64,000 bases of DNA from Caballeronia sp. SBC1 (GTDB taxonomy: Bacteria > Pseudomonadota > Gammaproteobacteria > Burkholderiales > Burkholderiaceae), in the NCBI RefSeq assembly GCF_011493005.1, contig NZ_CP049158.1, forward strand, positions 682,001-746,000, given 5' to 3'. Shown piece by piece: positions 34,851 to 45,727 of this stretch. The notes beneath the pieces are model-generated. The model had not been told where the DNA came from, made no database searches, and saw only the letters and a list, made by a program, of their open reading frames with translations. Position numbers and translations under genes: made by a program. Each line of letters begins with the position of its first letter. The first letter of the stretch is position 1.

Positions 34851-35648
34851 TTAGTCGACCGCTAGATCGACCGTAAAATATTTCTTCAACAACTTCTGGT
34901 AAGTGCCGTTGCGCTTCAGTTCCAGAAACGCGCCGTTGAGCGCGTCGGCCAGTTCCTTGTCACCCTTGCGTACACCAATACCTACCCCCGTGCCAATGAC
35001 CTTTGCATCCTTGACCGGCGCTCCCGCAAAAGCAAACCCCTTTCCCGCAGGCTGATTCAGGAACCCAAGACTCGCGGCGGTCGCATCGACGAAGGTTGCA
35101 TCCAGACGTCCGGCTGTCAGGTCGGCATAGACCAGGTCCTGCGTTTGATAACTGACCACGTCGACACCCTTCGCGGCCCACGCTTCTTTCGCGTATTGCT
35201 CTTGGATCGACCCCTGCAGCACGCCCACCTTATGCGATGCCAGCGACGCCGCCGTAGGCTGCAAGGTGCTGCCCGCACGTGCGACCAGTTGGGCGGGGGT
35301 TCGGTAAAGCGGTTGGGTAAAATCGATTTGCTCGCTGCGTTTTGCGTTGATGTTCATCGCGGAGTCTATCGCGTCGAACTTGCGTGCTTGCAACGCGGGA
35401 ATCAGGCCATCAAATGCATTCTCGACCCATACGCATTTTGCTTTCAACTGCGCGCAAAGCGCGTTCCCAAGGTCGATGTCAAAGCCCTGCAGCTGGCCGT
35501 CCGCCGCCTTCGATTCGAACGGTGGATAAGCCGCTTCAACACCGAAGCGGATGGTCGAAATCTCCTTCGCCTGAACCTGCACCGCTACCGACATGGACGC
35601 CGCGCATAGCGCAACCGCAAGCATGGCACTTAACGCATTTTGCCTCAT
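34851..35648 (-). CDS. Periplasmic amino acid-binding protein (ArgT/HisJ/OccT-like)
   Basis: This is a 265-residue binding protein. A signal peptide (to about residue 27, VQAKE) leads into ISTIRFGVEAAYPPFESKAADG, then GFDIDLGNALCAQLKAKC and GVLQGSIQEQYAKEAW. Such proteins carry lysine, arginine, ornithine, histidine or opines. ATG 35648 has GAGG six bases upstream and is preferred over the in-frame GTG at 35660. No permease or ATPase accompanies it; it may dock on the importer at 29072-31211 or on one elsewhere. Confidence 0.9.
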   Translation of the reverse strand: MRQNALSAMLAVALCAASMSVAVQVQAKEISTIRFGVEAAYPPFESKAADGQLQGFDIDLGNALCAQLKAKCVWVENAFDGLIPALQARKFDAIDSAMNINAKRSEQIDFTQPLYRTPAQLVARAGSTLQPTAASLASHKVGVLQGSIQEQYAKEAWAAKGVDVVSYQTQDLVYADLTAGRLDATFVDATAASLGFLNQPAGKGFAFAGAPVKDAKVIGTGVGIGVRKGDKELADALNGAFLELKRNGTYQKLLKKYFTVDLAVD

Positions 35649-35737
35649 GGTTATCCTCACTTCCGCGTGTTAAAGAGTGAAACGGGCTAAGAAAACGTAG
35701 TTGGCGCAGCGTGATTGAAACCCGCGCCTGGATGCCG

Positions 35738-36898
35738 CTAAAAGTCGTTAAGGAGTTGACCGGTCTTGCGATGAGGCAGCGCTTCCTTGCCTGCGAGCAG
35801 AGCAACGCGCTGGCCGGGGCGAACGAGCTTCATGTATTGCTGCACGATCAGCAGGCCATCAACGTCGCTGAATACCGGATGACGCGCCGCGCCTGGCGCG
35901 CCGAGCAGCGGAATAATCTCCGCGATGAGTTCACCGGTTCTTACCGTATCGCCGGGGCGCTTCTTATAGGCGACGAGACCGCCGACCGGTGCCGGCACAT
36001 GTGACACGCCTTCGAGCGGGAAGACCATGACGTCTTGCTCGGCGAGCGGATGAGAATGGTGGTCGTTGTCGGGATCGAGATCCACGAGGCCGCGCAAAGC
36101 GAGGTAATGCAGGATGCCTTGGGCATCGGCATGCGCAAAAGCGTCCGAGACGTCAGCCTGCCCGCGAAGTTCGACCGACGTGCAAAACGCGGCGTGTTCC
36201 TCATCCACTACGCCCGCTTGTTGAAGCACCGACCAGCATTGCGTAACGGCTTCGTCGAACGGCGTTCCGCCTGCGCGGTCTTCCAGGAACACCGCTTTGA
36301 TCCCCATGCATCGAGCCAGCGCAACGGCTTGGGTGTGCTGGCTACGACTGCTGTACAGATGCAGGATGCCGTCCGTGTCGCAATGCAGGTCCAGCACGAT
36401 GTCGTGCTGCAGCGCTTCGGTCAGCAGCGCCGCTTTCATCGCAGCGACCGGATCGAGCGGCGTTAGTTCTGCCGCCACGTCGGCGAACAAAGCCTTCGCG
36501 CTCTTCACGTCGTTGTGGGCAATATCGCGTGTAGCCAGGGCTGTTTCCACGCGGCAGGTGAGATCGGGAAAACGGCGGTTGAAGTTTTCGCCGTTGTCGA
36601 GATTGAAGCGTCCTGTATGCGCGCCGAACACGCGTTGACCCAAACCAATGGGATTGGCGAACGGTCGCACAACGATCCGTCCACGGATGCGGCCCGCGTT
36701 ATCCAGCTTGACCAGTGCTTCGAGCAGATGCTGGATCACCAACATTCCGGGCAACTCGTCCGCATGCAAACCCGCCTGGATATACGCACTAAGTCCCGAC
36801 CCAATGGACCCAACGCCCTCGAAGGTGTGTTTCAACAGGCGATGCGAGGCACCCGGCGAGAGGGCGGGCAACTCGGAATATTCAGTCGATAGCGTCAT
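35738..36898 (-). CDS. Succinylglutamate desuccinylase/aspartoacylase family deacylase
   Basis: This is a 386-residue zinc hydrolase. The metal site is GLHADELPG (His-x-x-Glu, near residue 45) with the second His in DLHCDTDG (near residue 175). FNLDNGENFNRRFPD carries the Arg-rich substrate loop. The C-terminal segment (GLVAYKKRPGDTVRTGELIAEI) looks like a lipoyl/biotinyl-type hammerhead. The nearest functional model is DoeB, which removes acetyl from N-acetyl-diaminobutyrate. It is the first gene of the minus-strand cluster, so it probably releases a free amino acid from an acylated form. Confidence 0.88.
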   Translation of the reverse strand: MTLSTEYSELPALSPGASHRLLKHTFEGVGSIGSGLSAYIQAGLHADELPGMLVIQHLLEALVKLDNAGRIRGRIVVRPFANPIGLGQRVFGAHTGRFNLDNGENFNRRFPDLTCRVETALATRDIAHNDVKSAKALFADVAAELTPLDPVAAMKAALLTEALQHDIVLDLHCDTDGILHLYSSRSQHTQAVALARCMGIKAVFLEDRAGGTPFDEAVTQCWSVLQQAGVVDEEHAAFCTSVELRGQADVSDAFAHADAQGILHYLALRGLVDLDPDNDHHSHPLAEQDVMVFPLEGVSHVPAPVGGLVAYKKRPGDTVRTGELIAEIIPLLGAPGAARHPVFSDVDGLLIVQQYMKLVRPGQRVALLAGKEALPHRKTGQLLNDF

Positions 36899-36924
36899 GT
36901 CGTTTAGCGAAAAATGTACTTATT

Positions 36925-36939
36925 AGTCTAAGATAGACT
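36925..36939. promoter_or_regulatory. Palindrome in the divergent deacylase/aminotransferase promoter
   Basis: AGTCTAAGATAGACT has perfect 6-bp arms around AGA in an AT-rich stretch, followed at once by TGTAAAATATAAT-like promoter sequence. It is a candidate operator for the YheO-type regulator. Confidence 0.5.
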
Positions 36940-37072
36940 GTAAAATATAATAGGTCAAACGGAAAATGAACGCGTCGATGTTGGCCGGTTCAGCAGGGAC
37001 GGCCTGGCCCAGTTGTGTTTTTTGCCCACCATTTCGGCTATCGTCGCAGGTAGCCGACTCACGGAGACTTCA

Positions 37073-38200
37073 ATGAAGATCAAGGACTTTCTTGTCGAAC
37101 GCTGGATGGACCGGTACGAGCATGAGGCGCGTTATAACCTCGCTGAAACCTGCGTTGAATCGCTGACCGTGGCGCAATTACTCGAACTGACCGGCAAGCG
37201 CGACAGCCTGCTCGACGAGCTTCTGCCCATGAAGCTGACCTATGGAGCGATCGAAGGGTCGGACCGGTTGCGGGGCAACATCGCGGCGTTATATGAACGG
37301 CAGACGCCGGAGAATATTGTCGTGACGCATGGCGCTATAGGCGGCAATGCGCTGGTTTACGAGACACTGATCGAGTCCGGCGACCGTGTGATTGCGGTGT
37401 TGCCGACGTACCAGCAGCACTATTCGATTCCCGAAAGCTACGGTGCTGACGTGCAGACCATGACGCTGCGTGAAGAGAACGGGTTTCTGCCTGATCTCGA
37501 CGAGCTCCGCACACTGGCGAATCAGAAAACGAAGCTCATCGCCATCAACAACCCGAACAACCCGACTGGCTCGCTGATGGATGAAGCCTTTCTCAAGGGG
37601 GTCGTAGCCATCGCTCAATCGTGCGGCGCATACCTCTTGTGCGATGAGGTTTATCGGGGAACGGACCAGGAAGGCTCAGGATTCACGGCGTCTGTTGCCG
37701 ATCTGTATGAGCGGGGTATCAGTACCGGCAGTATGTCGAAGACGTGGTCGCTGGCCGGCTTGCGCTTGGGGTGGATTGCCGGACCGGTCGACCTGATTCG
37801 AGCGGTGTGCATTCATCGTGACTACAACACTATCAGCGTGGGGATGATCGACGACTATCTTGCTTCCATTGCGCTTGAGGCCAAGGACAAGATCCTTGCG
37901 CGCAACCATGCTATTACGCGGATTAATCTTGGCGCTCTCGACGACTGGATCAGCAAGGAGCCGCTGGTGTCCTATATCAAGCCCAAGGCAGCGACGGTCT
38001 GTCTGCTCAAGTTTGATGTCGACATGTCGTCGACTGACTTTTGTACTGCGCTGATCGAGGCGACGGGCGTTATGTTCACCCCGGGCAGCGCGTTCGATAT
38101 GGAAGGGTATATACGCATCGGTTTCGCTAACCCGCTCGATGTCCTTCAACAGGGGCTCGCTAAGGTTTCCGGCTTCCTCGTGGATATCGGACGTCGGTAA
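37073..38200 (+). CDS. PLP-dependent aminotransferase, class I/II fold
   Basis: This is a 375-residue fold-type I enzyme. NNPNNPTGSLMDE, CDEVYRGTDQEG and the PLP-Lys motif STGSMSKTWSLAGLRLGW are all present. The N-terminus (MKIKDFLVERWMDRYEHEARYN would be the first strand region) resembles the group that contains capreomycidine synthase-like enzymes. ATG 37073 is preceded by GGAG at 7 bases; the frame is open 20 codons further. It is divergent from the deacylase across a palindrome, so it belongs to the same catabolic locus. Substrate is unknown. Confidence 0.9.
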   Translation: MKIKDFLVERWMDRYEHEARYNLAETCVESLTVAQLLELTGKRDSLLDELLPMKLTYGAIEGSDRLRGNIAALYERQTPENIVVTHGAIGGNALVYETLIESGDRVIAVLPTYQQHYSIPESYGADVQTMTLREENGFLPDLDELRTLANQKTKLIAINNPNNPTGSLMDEAFLKGVVAIAQSCGAYLLCDEVYRGTDQEGSGFTASVADLYERGISTGSMSKTWSLAGLRLGWIAGPVDLIRAVCIHRDYNTISVGMIDDYLASIALEAKDKILARNHAITRINLGALDDWISKEPLVSYIKPKAATVCLLKFDVDMSSTDFCTALIEATGVMFTPGSAFDMEGYIRIGFANPLDVLQQGLAKVSGFLVDIGRR

Positions 38201-38516
38201 TCAAGTGTTGGCGGCTAGCGGCGGGAGCGCTATTTATTGCTGCCCGCACCGGTTCCCTATAGGCCGTCATCGAAGCCGCCGGCGCCTTCGGTTTTGTGCC
38301 CCTTGCCGGCGGTTGCGCCGCCGCGTCCAGCGTAACAAGGGTCATGCTGCTTTGCGGAAATCAATGTCCGCCCTTAGTCCGCTCCACGTCCACATCATAC
38401 TAATTGGATCCTTATTTCCGGCCTAATTAGTCATGCGAACGGCCGTGCGTTCCCCCTGCGTAATTCCCGGCGCGAACCTATAATTGATTCAGCCCCAAAA
38501 AATGCCGAGGCGCGCG
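38201..38516. other. Intergenic region with the promoter of the formate dehydrogenase operon
   Basis: About 315 bases without a gene. A perfect TATAAT box lies at 38479-38484, about 30 bases before the proposed fdnG start. The -35 region at the right distance (CTGCGT) is weak, which suggests activator dependence. Confidence 0.55.
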
Positions 38517-41500
38517 ATGTTACAAATGTCCCGCCGACAGTTCCTGAAGGTTTCAGCAAGCACGCTTGCCGGATCGAGTTTGGCCCTCATGGGTTTCTCG
38601 CCAGCACCCGCGTTAGCGGAAGTCCGTCAATACAAGCTGTCGCGTACCACTGAAACCCGCAACACCTGCCCTTATTGCTCGGTAGGTTGCGGCATCCTGA
38701 TGTACGGTCTGGGCGACAACGCCAAGAACGCCAAGTCCAGCATTATTCATATTGAAGGCGATCCGGATCACCCGGTCAATCGCGGCACTTTGTGTCCCAA
38801 GGGCGCAAGCCTGATCGACTTCATTCATAGCTCTAGCCGCCTGAAATACCCGGAATATCGCGCGGCGGGATTGAATGAATGGAAACGCGTGTCGTGGGAG
38901 GACGCGCTCGATCGCATTGCCAAGCTGATGAAGGAAGATCGCGACGCCAATTTTGTCGAGACAACGGAAGACGGCAAAAAGGTGAACCGCTGGCTAACTA
39001 CCGGCATGCTCGCAGCATCGGCCGGTAGCAATGAAGTGGGTTACCTGACGCACAAGACTGTCCGCAGTCTCGGCATGCTCGCATTCGATAATCAAGCACG
39101 TGTCTGACACGGTCCCACGGTGGCAGGTCTTGCCCCGACGTTTGGCCGTGGAGCGATGACGAACCATTGGGTCGACATCAAGAACGCGGATGTGATTCTG
39201 GTAATGGGCGGCAATGCAGCCGAAGCGCACCCATGCGGTTTCAAGTGGGTCACGGAGGCCAAGGCGCACCGCAAGGCAAGATTGATCGTGGTCGATCCGC
39301 GCTTTACGCGGACAGCTTCTGTCGCGGATTATTACGCGCAGATCCGGACCGGCTCGGACATCGTGTTCCTGGGCGGCGTGATCAATTATCTGCTCACCAA
39401 CGACAAGATCCAGCACGAGTACGTCAAGAATTACACGGACTTTCCGTTTATTGTCCGCGAGGATTTCGCGTTCACTGATGGCTTGTATTCGGGCTATGAC
39501 GCACAAAAGCGCAGCTACGACAAAGCGACCTGGGACTACGAACGCGGCGATGACGGTTACGCCAGGATCGACCCCACGTTGCAGCATCCGCGCTGCGTGT
39601 ACAACCTGATGAAGCAGCACTACTCGCGCTATACGCCCGAGCAAGTGGAAAAAATTTGCGGTACCCCCAAGGAGAAATTCCTTAAGGTCTGCGAGATGCT
39701 GGCATCCACCGCCGTGCCCGGACGCGCCGGTACGATCCTGTACGCACTCGGCTGGACGCATCACTCGGTGGGCTCGCAGATCATCCGCACGGGCGCGATG
39801 GTGCAATTGCTGCTGGGCAATATCGGCATTGCAGGCGGCGGCATGAATGCCTTGCGCGGCCACTCGAACATCCAGGGGCTGACCGATCTTGGCTTGATGT
39901 CGAACCTGCTGCCGGGCTACATGACGCTACCCATGGAAGGCGAGCAGGATTTCGAGGACTACATCAAGAAGCGCGCAACGCAGCCGCTGCGTCCGAACCA
40001 GTTGAGCTACTGGCGCAACTACCGCGCGTTCCATGTGAGTTTCATGAAGTCGTGGTGGGGCGCTAACGCAACGGCCGATAACAACTTCGGATTCGATTAT
40101 CTGCCCAAGCTCGACAAGTCCTACGACATGCTGCAAGTGTTTGAGCTGATGAACCAGGGCAAGATGAACGGCTATATTGCGCAGGGCTTCAACCCGCTCG
40201 CGGCGGCGCCGAACAAGTCGAAGATTGGCGCGAGTCTCGCCAAGCTGAAGTGGCTCGTCATCATGGACCCGCTCGCGACCGAAACGTCGGAGTTCTGGAA
40301 GAACTTCGGCGAGTTCAATGACGTTGATGCATCGAAGATTCAGACGGAAGTGTTCCGCTTGCCGACCACGTGTTTTGCAGAAGAGCGCGGCTCGCTGGTG
40401 AGTTCCAGCCGCGTGCTGCAGTGGCATTGGCAAGGCGCGCAAGGCCCGGGGGAATCGAAGAGCGATCTCGAGATCATGTCCGGGCTGTGGCTGCGCATGC
40501 GGGCGGCGTACAAGGAGCAGGGCGGGAAATATCCCGATCCTATTCTCAACATGAGCTGGCCCTACGCCGATCCGGAAAGCCCGACGCCTGAAGAAATCGC
40601 GATGGAGTTCAACGGCAAGGCGCTGGCGGACGTGACCGATATCACCGACAAAACCAAGGTCCTCGCCAAGCAAGGCGAGCAGTTGTCGAGCTTCGCGCAA
40701 CTTCGCGACGACGGCAGCACGGCCAGCGGATGCTGGATTTTCTGCGGAGCGTGGACGCAGGCGGGGAATCTTATGGGCCGCCGCGACAACTCGGACCCGA
40801 CCGGTATTGGTAACACGCTGAACTGGGCATGGGCATGGCCCGCGAACCGCCGGATCTTGTACAACCGCGCTTCATGCGACGTCAGCGGCAAGCCCTTCGA
40901 TCCCACTCGCAAGCTGATTGCGTGGAACGGAAAAGCGTGGACAGGGGCAGATATTCCTGATTTCAAGGTGGACGAGCCGCCAGAAAACGGCATGAATCCG
41001 TTCATCATGAATCCGGAAGGCGTGGCGCGATTCTTCTCCCGCGACGGCCTGGTGGAAGGGCCTTTCCCGGAACACTACGAGCCGTTCGAAAATCCGCTGG
41101 GCTACAACCCGATGCATCCGGACAACAAGGCGGTTGTCAGCAGTCCGGCGGCGCGCGTGTTCCCCGACGACCGGGCTGCGTTCGGCACGCACGAGAATTT
41201 TCCGCATACGGCAACGACTTATCGGTTGACCGAGCATTTCCACTACTGGACCAAGCATGCGCGTCTCAACGCGATCATTCAGCCGCAGCAGTTCGTGGAG
41301 ATTGGCGAGGATCTGGCGAAGGAGGTGGGCGTAGTCGCGGGGGATCGCGTGAAGGTGTCGTCCAATCGCGGGCACATTGTGGCCGTCGCGGTAGTGACGA
41401 AGCGGATCAAACCTTTGATGATCGAGGGGAAAAAGGTACAGACAGTTGGACTGCCGTTGCATTGGGGCTTCAAGGGACTCACGAAGCCGGGCTATCTCGT

Positions 41501-41585
41501 CAATACGCTAACGCCTTCCGTGGGCGACGGGAATTCGCAAACACCGGAATTCAAGTCGTTCCTCGTCAGGGTCGAAAAGGCATAA
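38517..41585 (+). CDS. fdnG: Formate dehydrogenase-N/O alpha subunit, selenocysteine-containing
   Basis: This is a 1022-residue molybdopterin enzyme read through an in-frame TGA at 39105-39107 as selenocysteine (residue 197; the E. coli enzyme has Sec196). A Tat signal (SRRQFLKVSAS) leads, and the [4Fe-4S] cysteines are in CPYCSVGCG and TLCPKG. The Sec context is DNQARV-U-HGPTVAGLAPTFGRGAM, almost as in E. coli. ATG 38517 has GAGG six bases upstream; earlier in-frame starts exist. It oxidises formate in the periplasm and passes electrons through the beta and gamma subunits encoded next. Conceptual translation without Sec would wrongly split it in two. Confidence 0.96.
39105..39141 (+). promoter_or_regulatory. 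Sec UGA codon and bacterial SECIS hairpin
   Basis: TGA at 39105-39107 is followed by a hairpin: ACG (39117-39119) pairs with CGT (39139-39141), GGCA (39122-39125) with TGCC (39131-39134), and the apical loop is GGTCT. The loop matches the GGUC element recognised by SelB in E. coli. Confidence 0.9.
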
Positions 41586-41594
41586 GGAGAAGAG

Positions 41595-42527
41595 ATGGCA
41601 CTGCAATCATTGGATATCAAACGTCTCTCCGCCACCACGCTGCCCGAACCGCAGGTTCGCGTACCGGTCACGGGGACAGTCGCCAAGCTGATCGATGTAT
41701 CGAAGTGCATCGGCTGCAAGGCGTGTCAGACGGCTTGCATGGAATGGAATGACTTGCGCGATGAAGTGGGTCATACGACCGGCATCTACGACAACCCGCG
41801 CGACCTGACCGAACACTCGTGGACGGTCATGCGGTTCTCGGAATACGAGAACACCGAAGGCGATCTCGAGTGGCTGATCCGCAAGGACGGCTGCATGCAT
41901 TGCGAAGACCCGGGTTGCCTGAAGGCATGTCCGTCGCCGGGCGCGATCGTGCAATATACGAACGGTATCGTGGATTTTCATGAGGAGAACTGCATTGGTT
42001 GCGGATACTGCGTGACGGGTTGCCCGTTCAACGTGCCGCGGATCTCGAAGCAGGACAACCGCGCGTATAAATGCACGCTCTGTTCGGACCGGGTTGCGGT
42101 TGGACAGGAGCCGGCTTGCGTGAAGACCTGCCCGACCGGGGCGATCATGTTCGGCACCAAGGAAGACATGAAGCAGCAGGCGGCCGACCGGATCGTGGAT
42201 CTGAAGGAACGCGGCTTCGAGAATGCAGGGCTGTATGACCCGGCCGGCGTGGGGGGTACGCACGTGATGTACGTCCTTCATCACGCCGACAAACCCAATC
42301 TTTATCACGGCTTGCCGCAAGATCCCAAGATCAGCCCGATGGTTTATCTGTGGAAGGGACTGGCGAAACCGCTGGCGCTTGCCGGTATCGCGGTCGCAGC
42401 GCTGGCGGGTTTCTTCCACTACACGCGGGTTGGGCCGAACGAGGTGTCGGAGGCGGAGGAAGCCGAAGCGCAACATGAGGCCGAGGAAGCACGCCGTTCA
42501 CGGGAGCCATCCGATGAAACACCATAA
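41595..42527 (+). CDS. fdnH: Formate dehydrogenase beta subunit (iron-sulfur)
   Basis: This is a 310-residue protein with four [4Fe-4S] ferredoxin-type clusters: [35 protein letters not shown] and [22 protein letters not shown]-terminal membrane helix (about residues 255-275, [16 protein letters not shown]) anchors it on the periplasmic face, followed by an acidic tail rich in Glu and Ala. AAGGAGAAGAG precedes the ATG. It links FdnG to the cytochrome b subunit, whose start lies inside its last codons. Confidence 0.96.
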   Translation: MALQSLDIKRLSATTLPEPQVRVPVTGTVAKLIDVSKCIGCKACQTACMEWNDLRDEVGHTTGIYDNPRDLTEHSWTVMRFSEYENTEGDLEWLIRKDGCMHCEDPGCLKACPSPGAIVQYTNGIVDFHEENCIGCGYCVTGCPFNVPRISKQDNRAYKCTLCSDRVAVGQEPACVKTCPTGAIMFGTKEDMKQQAADRIVDLKERGFENAGLYDPAGVGGTHVMYVLHHADKPNLYHGLPQDPKISPMVYLWKGLAKPLALAGIAVAALAGFFHYTRVGPNEVSEAEEAEAQHEAEEARRSREPSDETP

Positions 42528-43170
42528 TGATCCCGCCCTTCGCGACGTAAGGGGGAACGGGTTGATCGTGCGCTACACGCCGAACGAGCGCACGAACCAC
42601 TGGATTACCGCCATCACGTTCATCCTCTTGGCGTTGTCCGGGCTGGCCATGTTTCATCCGGCCATGTCGTGGTTGTATGCGCTTCTAGGCGGGGGACAAT
42701 GGACGCGTATCCTGCATCCGTTTATTGGCTGCGTGATGTTCCTCTCGTTCCTGATTCTTGCGCTGCGCTTTTGGCATCACAACTATCTGGACAAGAGCGA
42801 TCTTCAGTGGATGCGTCAGATAGACGACGTGCTTAACAATCGTGAAGAAAAACTGCCTGCTATTGGTAAGTACAATGCGGGACAGAAGCTGCTGTTCTTC
42901 ACGATGGTCATTTGTCTGCTGGCGTTGCTTGCAAGCGGCATTGTGATCTGGCGACGCTATTTCTCGATCTATTTTCCGATCGAGATCATTCGCCTCGCTG
43001 CGGTTGTTCATGCTGCCGCCGCGTTCGTCCTGATCGTTGGAATCGTGGTGCATATTTATGCTGCGTTGTGGGTCAAGGGGTCGATCGGCGCCATGACGCG
43101 TGGCACCGTGACGTACGGCTGGGCGAAAAAGCATCATCCGCGATGGTTCAATGAAACGATCGGGAAGTGA
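42514..43170 (+). CDS. fdnI: Formate dehydrogenase gamma subunit (cytochrome b556)
   Basis: This is a 218-residue, four-helix membrane protein. Heme-b His candidates lie in [17 protein letters not shown], and the helix [19 protein letters not shown]. The C-terminal [10 protein letters not shown] faces the cytoplasm, as in FdnI. It transfers electrons to quinone. The start ATG 42514 overlaps the beta subunit by 14 bases. Three copies of an AAGTCCGAC-like word directly follow the stop. Confidence 0.95.
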   Translation: MKHHNDPALRDVRGNGLIVRYTPNERTNHWITAITFILLALSGLAMFHPAMSWLYALLGGGQWTRILHPFIGCVMFLSFLILALRFWHHNYLDKSDLQWMRQIDDVLNNREEKLPAIGKYNAGQKLLFFTMVICLLALLASGIVIWRRYFSIYFPIEIIRLAAVVHAAAAFVLIVGIVVHIYAALWVKGSIGAMTRGTVTYGWAKKHHPRWFNETIGK

Positions 43171-43272
43171 GTCCGACCTGAAGTCCGACTCAAAGTCCGA
43201 CGTAATCGGGCCGCCCGCGTTCGTCGCTCAGGAAAAACGCGGGGGCTCTTCAGTTTCAAGAGGTCGAAAACC

Positions 43273-44268
43273 GTGGTCCAACGCATCCTGGAAGCGGGCG
43301 AAATAGAGTCGCTCGATCAGTCGGCCATTCCACGCATCCGCACGCCTGAGCGTGCGAGCGTGTTTCTCGCGCGCGCGGCGCGGCTGCGCCAGCTTGCCGA
43401 ACGCAGCAATCCCATAGCGGGTTACTTGCGCCTGATGGCCGCGCTGGCGGACGCGCAGCAGGAGACTATGACGAGCTTCAAGGCGAGGCCGCCGAGCGCC
43501 GAGTTGATTGCGAGCGCGCAAAAGCATTCCATGCCCTTGATTCCCGCGCTCTCCGGTGTGCGCGATCCGGCCTGGCGAGATGTTCTGATCAGCTTGCTGG
43601 ACAAACTGCAAGCCGCCGGTCCGCTTACGCCCGCGCTTGAGCAATTGATCAAGAAACTTGGATTACTCGACGCAGCCGCGCTTGACGCGCAAGCCGACGC
43701 GATCTTCGCGCAACGTTTCGCCGAAGTGGATCCGGCAAGCGCGCCGTTCATATCGGCCGCGCTACAAGTGGTCTGGACCGATCTGGCCGCCGACATCGAC
43801 AAGCGCGATGTGCCGTATCTGGAATCCCTTGGCCTGTGCCCAGTCTGCGGTTCGCAGCCGGTCGCCAGCACCGTGCGGGTGGGCGGCGTGTATGACAATT
43901 ACCGCTTCCTGCAATGCGGTTTGTGCGCGACCGAGTGGCATATGGTCCGCTCGAAATGCTCGAATTGCGATTCGACGAAAGGCATCGCGTATCACGCGCT
44001 TGGAAGTCCTGATGCTGATACGCAGACGAGGGAAGCCGAATCGAAGAATGCGCCGTTGAAGGCTGAATCGTGCGACGAATGCCATACGTATCGCAAGATC
44101 GGCTATCAGGACAAGGATTACGATTTCGAACCTTTCGCCGACGATCTGGCCAGCCTGACGCTGGACTTGTTGATGGGCGAGGAGGGGTATAGGCGTGCTT
44201 CGCCACATCCGTGGCTCTGGCCGGAACAAGTCGACGAAAAAACAGACCAACCCAACAAGTCCAGTTAA
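43273..44268 (+). CDS. fdhE: Formate dehydrogenase accessory protein FdhE
   Basis: This is a 331-residue cytoplasmic protein. It contains four CxxC pairs in the C-terminal half (CPVCGS, CGLC, CSNC, CDEC) that bind rubredoxin-like iron, and a helical N-terminal domain. FdhE is needed for maturation of Tat-exported formate dehydrogenases. GTG 43273 with AGAGG upstream is the best start. A GC-rich stem lies in the 100-base gap after fdnI (CCCGCGTT near 43214 pairing with AACGCGGG near 43235). The 3' end shares an exact 18-base block with the inverted repeat at 13.5-14 kb. Confidence 0.94.
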   Translation: MVQRILEAGEIESLDQSAIPRIRTPERASVFLARAARLRQLAERSNPIAGYLRLMAALADAQQETMTSFKARPPSAELIASAQKHSMPLIPALSGVRDPAWRDVLISLLDKLQAAGPLTPALEQLIKKLGLLDAAALDAQADAIFAQRFAEVDPASAPFISAALQVVWTDLAADIDKRDVPYLESLGLCPVCGSQPVASTVRVGGVYDNYRFLQCGLCATEWHMVRSKCSNCDSTKGIAYHALGSPDADTQTREAESKNAPLKAESCDECHTYRKIGYQDKDYDFEPFADDLASLTLDLLMGEEGYRRASPHPWLWPEQVDEKTDQPNKSS

Positions 44269-44281
44269 AAAGGATCGGCTT

Positions 44282-45727
44282 GTGAGCGATGTAACGAGCG
44301 TCGAATTACGGGCACTGATGGCGCGTGTGCCTTCGGTGGAGCAGGTGATGGCGTCGGCGGATTTCCTGGCGCTGACTGAAGCGTTTGGCCGGTCGCAGGT
44401 GCTGGCGGGGTTGCGCGGCGCTTTGGATGAGTGGCGCGTGGCGGCGCAGGCGGGTCAGGCGTTGGTTGCTTCACTCGAAGTGCCGCAACTCGCGCTGTCA
44501 GTCGGCAAAGGGCTGCGCAAGCGCGCCCAGGCGAAATTCCGCAGCGTGTTCAATCTGACCGGCACCGTGCTGCATACCAATCTCGGTCGCGCGTTGTTGC
44601 CTGACGAGGCCGTCAGCGCGGTGGTCAAGGCGCTCACGCAGCCCTCGAACCTTGAATTCGATCTCGACACGGGCAAGCGCGGCGATCGCGACGACCTGAT
44701 CGACGAAATCATCTGCGAACTGACCGGCGCTGAAGCGGCGACCGTGGTCAACAACAACGCGGCGGCGGTATTGCTGACGTTGTCCGCGCTGGCGTCGAGG
44801 AAAGAAGTCATCGTGTCGCGTGGGGAACTGGTGGAGATCGGCGGTGCATTCCGCATTCCCGACATCATGAGCCGCGCCGGCGCGAAGCTGCGCGAAGTCG
44901 GCACTACGAATCGTACGCATCTGAGGGATTACGAGGAAGCCATTGGCCCGCGAACGGCGCTGATGATGAAAGTCCACACGAGCAACTATGCCATTAGCGG
45001 CTTCACCAAGGAGGTCAGCGTCGCGGAGTTGCTGCCGCTATCCACGGCACGCGGCGTGCCCGTGGCGGTCGATCTGGGCAGCGGTACGCTGGTCGATCTC
45101 ACGCAATGGGGCTTGCCACGTGAGACTACCGTGCGTGAGACCGTTCTCGCAGGCGCCGATCTGGTCACGTTCAGCGGCGACAAGCTGCTTGGCGGCCCGC
45201 AAGCCGGCTTGATCGTGGGTCGGCGCGACCTGATTGCGAAGATCAAGAAACATCCGCTCAAGCGCGCGCTGCGCGTGGGCAAACTTACGCTCGCCGCGCT
45301 GGAGCCGGTCTTGTGTTTGTACCGCGCACCGGAAATGCTGGCGGAGCGCCTGACCACGTTGCGCTTGCTCACGCGTCCCGCCGACGCCATGCGTGCCGCA
45401 GGCGAACGTCTCCAACCTGTCTTGCAGCAAATGATCGGTGAGCGTTATGAGGTCGCCGTCGAGCCGATGTTCAGCCAGATCGGCAGCGGCGCGTTGCCGG
45501 TGGACGTGCTGCCGAGCTACGGCCTCGTGATCAGGACGATGGATGGCAAACGCGGCGGGCGGCAGTTGCTTGCGCTCGAAAAAATCCTGCGAGAAATGTC
45601 ACGGCCGGTCATCGGGCGTATTGGCGACGATGCCCTGCATCTTGATCTGCGTTGCCTCGAGGCCGCGGATGAGGCGGAGCTGGTCGCGCAGTTAGCTTGT
45701 TCGAGCGGTTCGGGCGGTGCGGGATGA
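44282..45727 (+). CDS. selA: L-seryl-tRNA(Sec) selenium transferase
   Basis: This is a 481-residue PLP enzyme that converts Ser-tRNA(Sec) to Sec-tRNA(Sec) with selenophosphate. The PLP Lys lies in [35 protein letters not shown] and [14 protein letters not shown] are SelA landmarks. GTG 44282 is preceded by AAAAAGGA. The stop overlaps the start of selB by four bases. Confidence 0.96.
   Translation: MSDVTSVELRALMARVPSVEQVMASADFLALTEAFGRSQVLAGLRGALDEWRVAAQAGQALVASLEVPQLALSVGKGLRKRAQAKFRSVFNLTGTVLHTNLGRALLPDEAVSAVVKALTQPSNLEFDLDTGKRGDRDDLIDEIICELTGAEAATVVNNNAAAVLLTLSALASRKEVIVSRGELVEIGGAFRIPDIMSRAGAKLREVGTTNRTHLRDYEEAIGPRTALMMKVHTSNYAISGFTKEVSVAELLPLSTARGVPVAVDLGSGTLVDLTQWGLPRETTVRETVLAGADLVTFSGDKLLGGPQAGLIVGRRDLIAKIKKHPLKRALRVGKLTLAALEPVLCLYRAPEMLAERLTTLRLLTRPADAMRAAGERLQPVLQQMIGERYEVAVEPMFSQIGSGALPVDVLPSYGLVIRTMDGKRGGRQLLALEKILREMSRPVIGRIGDDALHLDLRCLEAADEAELVAQLACSSGSGGAG

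Noticed and set aside
32179..36898. Canonical ectoine degradation operon
   Set aside because: Ectoine hydrolase, the EnuR-type regulator and a class III aminotransferase are missing.
39105..39107. TGA inside fdnG read as a stop or frameshift pseudogene
   Set aside because: Flanking residues match the formate dehydrogenase Sec context, a SECIS hairpin follows and selA, selB and selC are adjacent.
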